Assembly (NCBI GenBank): GCA_034409055.1
Contig: DAOUMU010000384.1
Span: forward strand, 9,365-73,364
Length of the DNA: 64,000 bases
Direction: 5' to 3'
DNA from: DAOUMU01 sp034409055
GTDB taxonomy: Bacteria; Chloroflexota; Anaerolineae; 4572-78; J111
Shown: in pieces, positions 59,768 to 64,000 of the stretch
How the letters are laid out: the number at the start of each line of letters is the position of its first letter
Position numbering within the stretch: position 1 is the first letter of the stretch
Translations under genes and position numbers: made by a program
Notes under the pieces: generated by a model
The model's database searches: none
What the model was told of the DNA's origin: nothing
The model's input: only the letters and a program-made list of their open reading frames with translations

Positions 59768-60916
59768 TCACCTACCCTCCCGATAGGTTAGTGGATACCG
59801 GCCGTACTCTTGAGCGGCCCGGTAAAGGGTAAACAGATTCTCAGGCGGCACGTCCCACTGGAGATGATTGGCCGGAGCCAGAATGTATCCCCCACCGGGG
59901 GCAAGCTGTTGCAGGCGTGTTTTGACCTCGGCCACCACCCTGGCTTTGTCCCCTTGCAGGGCTTCACGGATATCGATGCCCCCCATGAAGACCAGTCGAG
60001 ACCCGTACTCGGCCTTGATTGCGGCCATGTCAGTGACGGGTAAGGGTTCCAGGGGATGGAAAATGTCCACGCCCATGTCGATCAGGCGGGGCAAAAAGGG
60101 CGTCATGGCCCCGTCTGAATGGAAAATGACTTTGATATGGGGGCTGTGGCTTTTGATCAGTTGAATGAGCCGCTGGTAGGGCTGCCGGAAGAATTGGTCA
60201 AACATTTTCGGGGCAATAATGGGGCCTTTATTGCCGGCAAAATCATCGCCGGGCAGTTCAAGCATATCCAGGTGTTGCCCGACCAGGTCCAGGAAGCGCT
60301 CAATCATACCCGCGTAACACTCGTACAGGCGGGCCACCAGAGCGTGTACAATTTCCGGGGCCAGAATCAGGTCCATCATAAGCTGGTCGTGTTTGCGCAG
60401 CGATTGGGCCATTTCGAAAAAACCGTACGAAGCCACGGCCCGGCCGACGATGGCATATTCCTGACCCATAGCCCGAATCGTTTCCAGGCGAGCCAGAATC
60501 GCTTCAGCCGGGATAAGTTCGTCTGGGTCGGGAAATTGATATTGCTTGATCTCTGCCAAGGAAGCCTCGACCAGGGGAAAGTAATCGGCGAGACGATACA
60601 GGCCGCTCCTGTCCCAGCGTATGCCCCAGGCATCCGTGCCGTCAGTCTTGATTTTCGCGGTGGCCACGATAGCGCCAGGGTCCACGTGACGCACGTCAAC
60701 CTGCAAATACTCGAGCAGGCGGTCATCGTAATAGTTGACCGAGTGGACCAGGTCGGGACGAAAAGGTGGCCCGGGTTGCCAGCCTAATGTTTTGAGTACG
60801 TTGAAATAGAGCTTGTCGGTCAGGCCATACCAACTGCCCCACAAAGCCAGCGGCACCCGATCCGCTTCTTGGTGGTTGACAGCCAGCCTAACCCGTTCGC
60901 GAGGACTGAGGCTCAT
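59768..60916 (-). CDS. Uroporphyrinogen decarboxylase-family protein (methyltransferase-like)
   Basis: A 382-residue TIM-barrel protein of the UroD superfamily (R-V-R-L-A-V-N-H-Q-E-A-D-R-V-P near 8-22; F-H-S-D-G-A near 267-272; F-H-P-L-E-P near 290-295). Classical HemE motifs are altered, and the protein is longer than HemE (about 345). Many such proteins are corrinoid- or cofactor-dependent methyltransferases or unknown enzymes of sugar/aromatic catabolic clusters. It is divergent from a GntR regulator and next to an AroE-like gene. SD GAGGAGG is upstream. True heme synthesis function is unlikely. Confidence 0.85.
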   Translation of the reverse strand: MSLSPRERVRLAVNHQEADRVPLALWGSWYGLTDKLYFNVLKTLGWQPGPPFRPDLVHSVNYYDDRLLEYLQVDVRHVDPGAIVATAKIKTDGTDAWGIRWDRSGLYRLADYFPLVEASLAEIKQYQFPDPDELIPAEAILARLETIRAMGQEYAIVGRAVASYGFFEMAQSLRKHDQLMMDLILAPEIVHALVARLYECYAGMIERFLDLVGQHLDMLELPGDDFAGNKGPIIAPKMFDQFFRQPYQRLIQLIKSHSPHIKVIFHSDGAMTPFLPRLIDMGVDIFHPLEPLPVTDMAAIKAEYGSRLVFMGGIDIREALQGDKARVVAEVKTRLQQLAPGGGYILAPANHLQWDVPPENLFTLYRAAQEYGRYPLTYREGR

Positions 60917-61358
60917 GGTTGCCTCCTCAAGATGACGGGGGCGACGGGCGTGATGGGCAGGTCGTCAATCTGAACCTGTTTTGCCGCTGCCATAAGTTTA
61001 GCCTTCATATACGTCCGTACATTTGGACCCATTATAGGCCATCAAAATTTCTCTGTCAACACTCCCTAATTTTGAATGTTAAATGTTGAGAGGGCTGATT
61101 TTACCTCAGCGCCCTCATTTGACTCAGCGGTTTCAGCGGTTCACCTGTTTGGTTTGACTCCAAAACAGAACTTATATATAATGCGGTGGCTTAGCCACTA
61201 TACCACTTGCAAGCGAGCATAGGGATGCCCTTGCCACGGGATGTCACTTGCAAGCGGGCATAGGGATGCCCTTGCTACGGGATGCCCTTGCTATGAGATG
61301 CCCTTGCTACGGGATACCCTTGCTACGGGATGCCCTTTCATTGTAAAACAACCCACCG
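60917..61358. other. Divergent control region between the UroD-like and gntR genes
   Basis: 442 bp without a gene. It contains an imperfect palindrome ACGTCCGTACATTTGGAC (61005-61029 area), possibly an operator, and a tandem repeat directly before gntR (61222-61342). No clear promoter hexamers were chosen. Confidence 0.45.
61222..61342. repeat. GGGATGCCCTTGCTAC 16-bp tandem repeat
   Basis: Five consecutive 16-bp units (61263-61342), each with 0-5 changes from GGGATGCCCTTGCTAC, preceded by one more unit at 61223-61238 inside an approximate 40-bp duplication (CTTGCAAGCGAGCATA / CTTGCAAGCGGGCATA). It ends 16 bp before the gntR start codon. Confidence 0.88.
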
Positions 61359-62150
61359 ATGTCAAAGCGTCTGGTCAAAGCGCCAATCTATCAGCAACTG
61401 AACGAAGTGCTGCGGGACTTGATCCGCCAGGGTGAGTTTAAGGTGAACGACCAGTTCCTCACCGAGCGGCAGATCTGCGAGCGATTCGACGTGAGCCGGG
61501 CCACGGCCAACAAAGCCTTGTCCAATCTGGTGGCCGAGGGTGTGTTGGAGTTCAAGAAAGGCGTGGGCACCTTCGTCCGAGGGGGGGTCATTGATTATGA
61601 CCTGAGGGCCCTGGTCAGTTTCACCGATAAAGCCATCGCCGCCGGTAAAAAACCCTCGACCCGAGTTTTACAATGTCACACCGTCCTGGCCAGACAGGTT
61701 ACCATTGACATCAGGCAAAAGCTGCGGGGGCAACCCGATGACAAGCTGTACTACATCGAACGGCTGAGACTGGCCGACGGCACCCCGGTTATTCTGGAGC
61801 ACCGATATATTGTGGCCAGATTCTGCCCCAATTTGTCAAAAACCGAACTGGCCGGCTCCCTATATGCTCTCTGGGCTGAGAAGTATAAGCTCGATATCAC
61901 CGGCGCCGATCAGACGATTCGGGCCGTACCGGTGATGGACACCGAGGCCAAGCTGCTGGACGTACCCGACGGCGCCTCGGGACTGGTGGTCATGTCTGTT
62001 GGCTACCTGAGCGGTGACGTGCCCCTCTGGTGGGAACGGACCTTGTATCGCGGCGACGCCTATGAATTTCAAAACCGCCTCGGTCCCATTCAAACCGCCC
62101 GGCCGGCCGCCGGGGCCCTGCTTGATTTTGAAGATAAAAAAGAGGCATAA
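61359..62150 (+). CDS. GntR-family (HutC/UTRA) transcriptional regulator
   Basis: A 263-residue protein. The N-terminal winged helix-turn-helix (P-I-Y-Q-Q-L-N near 9-15; [17 protein letters not shown] near 36-52; G-V-G-T-F-V near 70-75) is followed by a UTRA ligand domain (about 95-250; [10 protein letters not shown] near 135-144). HutC-type GntR proteins sense sugars, amino acids or their phosphates and usually repress the neighbouring catabolic genes. Here these are the downstream isomerase-deoC pair and perhaps the divergent UroD-like gene. No Shine-Dalgarno stands before the ATG. Confidence 0.93.
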   Translation: MSKRLVKAPIYQQLNEVLRDLIRQGEFKVNDQFLTERQICERFDVSRATANKALSNLVAEGVLEFKKGVGTFVRGGVIDYDLRALVSFTDKAIAAGKKPSTRVLQCHTVLARQVTIDIRQKLRGQPDDKLYYIERLRLADGTPVILEHRYIVARFCPNLSKTELAGSLYALWAEKYKLDITGADQTIRAVPVMDTEAKLLDVPDGASGLVVMSVGYLSGDVPLWWERTLYRGDAYEFQNRLGPIQTARPAAGALLDFEDKKEA

Positions 62151-62181
62151 TAAAACTATAAACCAACAAGGAGGTGTTTCA

Positions 62182-63099
62182 ATGATGAAGCTAGGTTTTG
62201 TCAGTGCCATTTTGCCGGATCTGTCCCTGGAGGAAGTGGTGCAGTTTGCTGCGGCTGAGGGGTTTGGCTGCGTGGAGTTGATGTGCTGGCCCAAAGGTAA
62301 GGCCGAACGGCGTTATGCCGGCGTCACCCACATCGACGTGGTCGGATTTACCAAGGATGATGCCGCCCGGGTCAGGCGAGTTGTGGACTCAGCCGGTATC
62401 AGCATCAGCGGTCTGGGGTACTATCCCAACGCCCTCACCCTGGATAAGGAGGAGGCCCAGGTTTACATCGATCATATCAAGCAGGTCATCCTGGCCGCAG
62501 AAATGCTGGGGGTGGGGACAGTCAACAGCTTCATTGGCCGTGATTGGACCAAGTCGGTGGAGGACAACTGGCCGCGTTTCAAAGAAGTGTGGCCGCCACT
62601 CATCAAATTTGCCGAAGAACACGGCATAAAGATTGGCATCGAAAACTGTCCGATGGCCTTCAGCCAAGATGAATGGCCGGGTGGGAAGAATCTGGCCCAC
62701 AGCCCGGCCATCTGGCGGCGTATGTTCGAGGAAATCCCCAGCGATAACTTCGGCCTTAACTATGATCCCTCCCACATGATCTGGCAGCATATGGACTACC
62801 TCAAGCCTATGCGCGACTTCACCGATAAGCTGTTCCACATTCACGCCAAAGACGTCCGCATCGATAAGCACCGGCTGGACGAAGTGGGTATCATGGCCAC
62901 CCCGTTGGAATTCCACGTGCCCAAGTTGCCCGGCCTGGGCGATGTGGATTGGGGTAAATTCTTCTCCGTGTTAACCGATGTCGGATATGATGGTCCTGTC
63001 TGTATTGAGGTTGAAGACCGGGCCTACGAAGGCTCCCTGGAGAGCCGCAAAGCCTCTATTATACAAAGCGGGCGATACCTGAAGCAATTTATGCCATAG
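62182..63099 (+). CDS. Sugar phosphate isomerase/epimerase (AP-endonuclease-2-like TIM barrel)
   Basis: A 305-residue TIM-barrel protein of the xylose-isomerase-like family. Metal ligands expected in the family are visible as G-I-E-N-C near 157-161 (Glu), N-Y-D-P-S-H near 193-198 (Asp, His), H-I-H-A-K-D near 223-228 and C-I-E-V-E-D near the C-terminal strand (Glu). The start is ATG 62182 behind a strong AAGGAGGTG. A longer frame overlapping gntR is rejected. Members act on inositol derivatives, tagatose/ribulose phosphates and similar substrates; the exact one is unknown. It lies 24 bp before deoC. Confidence 0.9.
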   Translation: MMKLGFVSAILPDLSLEEVVQFAAAEGFGCVELMCWPKGKAERRYAGVTHIDVVGFTKDDAARVRRVVDSAGISISGLGYYPNALTLDKEEAQVYIDHIKQVILAAEMLGVGTVNSFIGRDWTKSVEDNWPRFKEVWPPLIKFAEEHGIKIGIENCPMAFSQDEWPGGKNLAHSPAIWRRMFEEIPSDNFGLNYDPSHMIWQHMDYLKPMRDFTDKLFHIHAKDVRIDKHRLDEVGIMATPLEFHVPKLPGLGDVDWGKFFSVLTDVGYDGPVCIEVEDRAYEGSLESRKASIIQSGRYLKQFMP

Positions 63100-63122
63100 A
63101 ATACTGAATGAAGGAGAAAAAA

Positions 63123-63803
63123 ATGGATTACACCTACGAACAAATTGCCAAGATGATTGACCATTCGCTGTTGAAGCCCACTCTGACCGTCGAGGAGTTG
63201 GAACAGGGCTGTCAAATTGCCCTGGACTATGATGTGGCCAGTGTCTGCATCATGCCCTACTATTTGAAGCGTTGCGCCGAAATTCTGGCCGGTAGTACGG
63301 TCAAGGCCAGCACGACCATCGGCTTTCCCCACGGGGGCCACACTACAGCCATCAAGGTGGCTGAGGCCAAGCAGGCGCTCGACGACGGGGGCGAAGAACT
63401 GGACATGGTGGTCAACATCAGCCAGGTACTGAGCGGAAACTGGGATTACGTGCGGAACGATATCAAGGCTGTCATCGAGGTCACTCACGACCGGGGACAG
63501 AAGGTCAAGGTCATTTTTGAGAACTGTTATTTGAACAATGAACACAAAATCCGGTTGTGTGAAATCTGTGGCGAACTAAAGGCCGACTGGGTTAAGACCT
63601 CAACCGGATACGGCACGGGCGGGGCGACGTATGAAGATTTAAAGCTGATGCGCCAGTCTTCCCCCGACCACGTTCAGGTCAAAGCAGCCGGCGGTGTTCG
63701 TTCGCTGGACAACCTGCTCGAGATACGGTCTTTAGTGACCCGGGTGGGAGCCAGTAGCACGGTGCCGATATTGGATGAATGTAAAGGCCGGCTAAAATTT
63801 TAG
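63123..63803 (+). CDS. deoC: Deoxyribose-phosphate aldolase
   Basis: A 226-residue class I aldolase. The Schiff-base Lys is in W-V-K-T-S-T-G-Y near 155-162 and the second active-site Lys in V-K-A-A-G-G-V-R near 184-191. The D-H-S-L-L-K-P-T near the start is also typical. It cleaves 2-deoxyribose 5-phosphate to glyceraldehyde 3-phosphate and acetaldehyde. DeoC-like proteins in isomerase/GntR clusters may use other substrates. The start is ATG 63123 with AAGGAG just before; an in-frame ATG at 63108 overlaps that site. Confidence 0.93.
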   Translation: MDYTYEQIAKMIDHSLLKPTLTVEELEQGCQIALDYDVASVCIMPYYLKRCAEILAGSTVKASTTIGFPHGGHTTAIKVAEAKQALDDGGEELDMVVNISQVLSGNWDYVRNDIKAVIEVTHDRGQKVKVIFENCYLNNEHKIRLCEICGELKADWVKTSTGYGTGGATYEDLKLMRQSSPDHVQVKAAGGVRSLDNLLEIRSLVTRVGASSTVPILDECKGRLKF

Positions 63804-64000
63804 CTGTCTCACTTTGTTTTCTCCGAGTCGGATGCAACTATTGAAGGACGATGGGAATTTATGTTTTTTTGCGCATTACACTGAGTGTCAAATTTTGACA
63901 GTTGAAATGGTCGATTTATTGACATAACCAAGAGATTACTACTACTCTGTACCTTTAACAACAAAAACTGCAACGGCCTGAAAGGTCAGGCCTGATGATT
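63804..64000. other. Window end: palindromes, no gene visible
   Basis: TGTCAAATTTTGACA (63886-63900) is a perfect 15-bp operator-like palindrome whose right half is also a possible -35 box (TTGACA). A hairpin GGCCTGA-AAGG-TCAGGCC lies at 63975-63992. No open frame begins before the end of the window. Confidence 0.5.

Noticed and set aside
61222..61342. CRISPR-like array before gntR
   Set aside because: 16-bp units follow each other without spacers; it is an ordinary tandem repeat.
1..64000. tRNA or rRNA genes
   Set aside because: No T-arm/acceptor patterns or rRNA signatures were recognised in the intergenic stretches on either strand. A covariance-model scan was not possible.

Overview
The window looks like a chromosomal stretch of an uncultured-type bacterium, most likely a Chloroflexota (Anaerolineae-like) member. 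This rests on the MoxR/DUF58/DUF4129/DUF4350/SpoIIM/RDD block, the very many short palindromic repeats between genes, the large Thr/Pro-linked surface glycosidases and the general housekeeping style. No rRNA or tRNA gene is present to prove the phylum, so the assignment is inference. Genes lie on both strands in short operons. No CRISPR array was seen.

Layout. 1-0.4 kb: edge of an MntA/HepT toxin-antitoxin pair. 0.9-10.1 kb: membrane-protein cluster (DUF4129, DUF4350, MoxR with an in-frame TAA, DUF58, nucleotide-sugar epimerase, SpoIIM, RDD). 10.2-12.3 kb: prfA-prmC behind a good sigma-70-type promoter. 12.8-20.1 kb: two related glycoside hydrolases and a large polytopic membrane protein. 20.2-23 kb: pentapeptide protein, response regulator, YgiT zinc-finger protein, a beheaded hsdS fragment and a RAYT transposase with REP units. 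23-29.3 kb (minus): ClpC, two glycosyltransferases, a Sua5-type protein and a Cof phosphatase. 29.6-33.9 kb: SDR protein, thioredoxin, a thioredoxin-like protein with an in-frame TGA at the first CxxC position (probable selenoprotein), FmdB, a CsoR/CstR-like regulator, a PNPOx-like protein and UbiX. 34.1-36.3 kb: a two-gene ABC exporter enclosed by long inverted repeats. 36.3-38.6 kb: Ser/Thr kinase. 38.8-56.2 kb: phosphopantetheinyl transferase, SH3/FN3-like lipoprotein, NTT-HEAT-cNMP protein and a 3.2-kilo-residue NRPS (FkbM-FkbH-PCP-C-A-PCP-E-C). 56.1-63.8 kb: tandem-duplicated solute-binding lipoprotein, AroE-like dehydrogenase and UroD-family protein, divergent from GntR regulator - sugar-phosphate isomerase - DeoC.

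How parts work together. PrmC methylates the release factor encoded just before it. The phosphopantetheinyl transferase can prime both carrier domains of the NRPS, whose FkbH/FkbM front end suggests a glycerate-derived starter. The thioredoxin/probable selenothioredoxin pair sits behind a promoter with an ATACCC-N5-GGGTAT site, and a CsoR-family repressor with the two-Cys pattern of persulfide sensors is encoded 0.6 kb downstream, suggesting one redox regulon.

The most distinctive finding is the repeat landscape. At least three families of small terminal-inverted-repeat elements can be defined by eye with target-site duplications (9 bp, 8 bp and 10 bp). Hairpin modules of the same kinds occur inside open reading frames, above all in the NRPS linkers.
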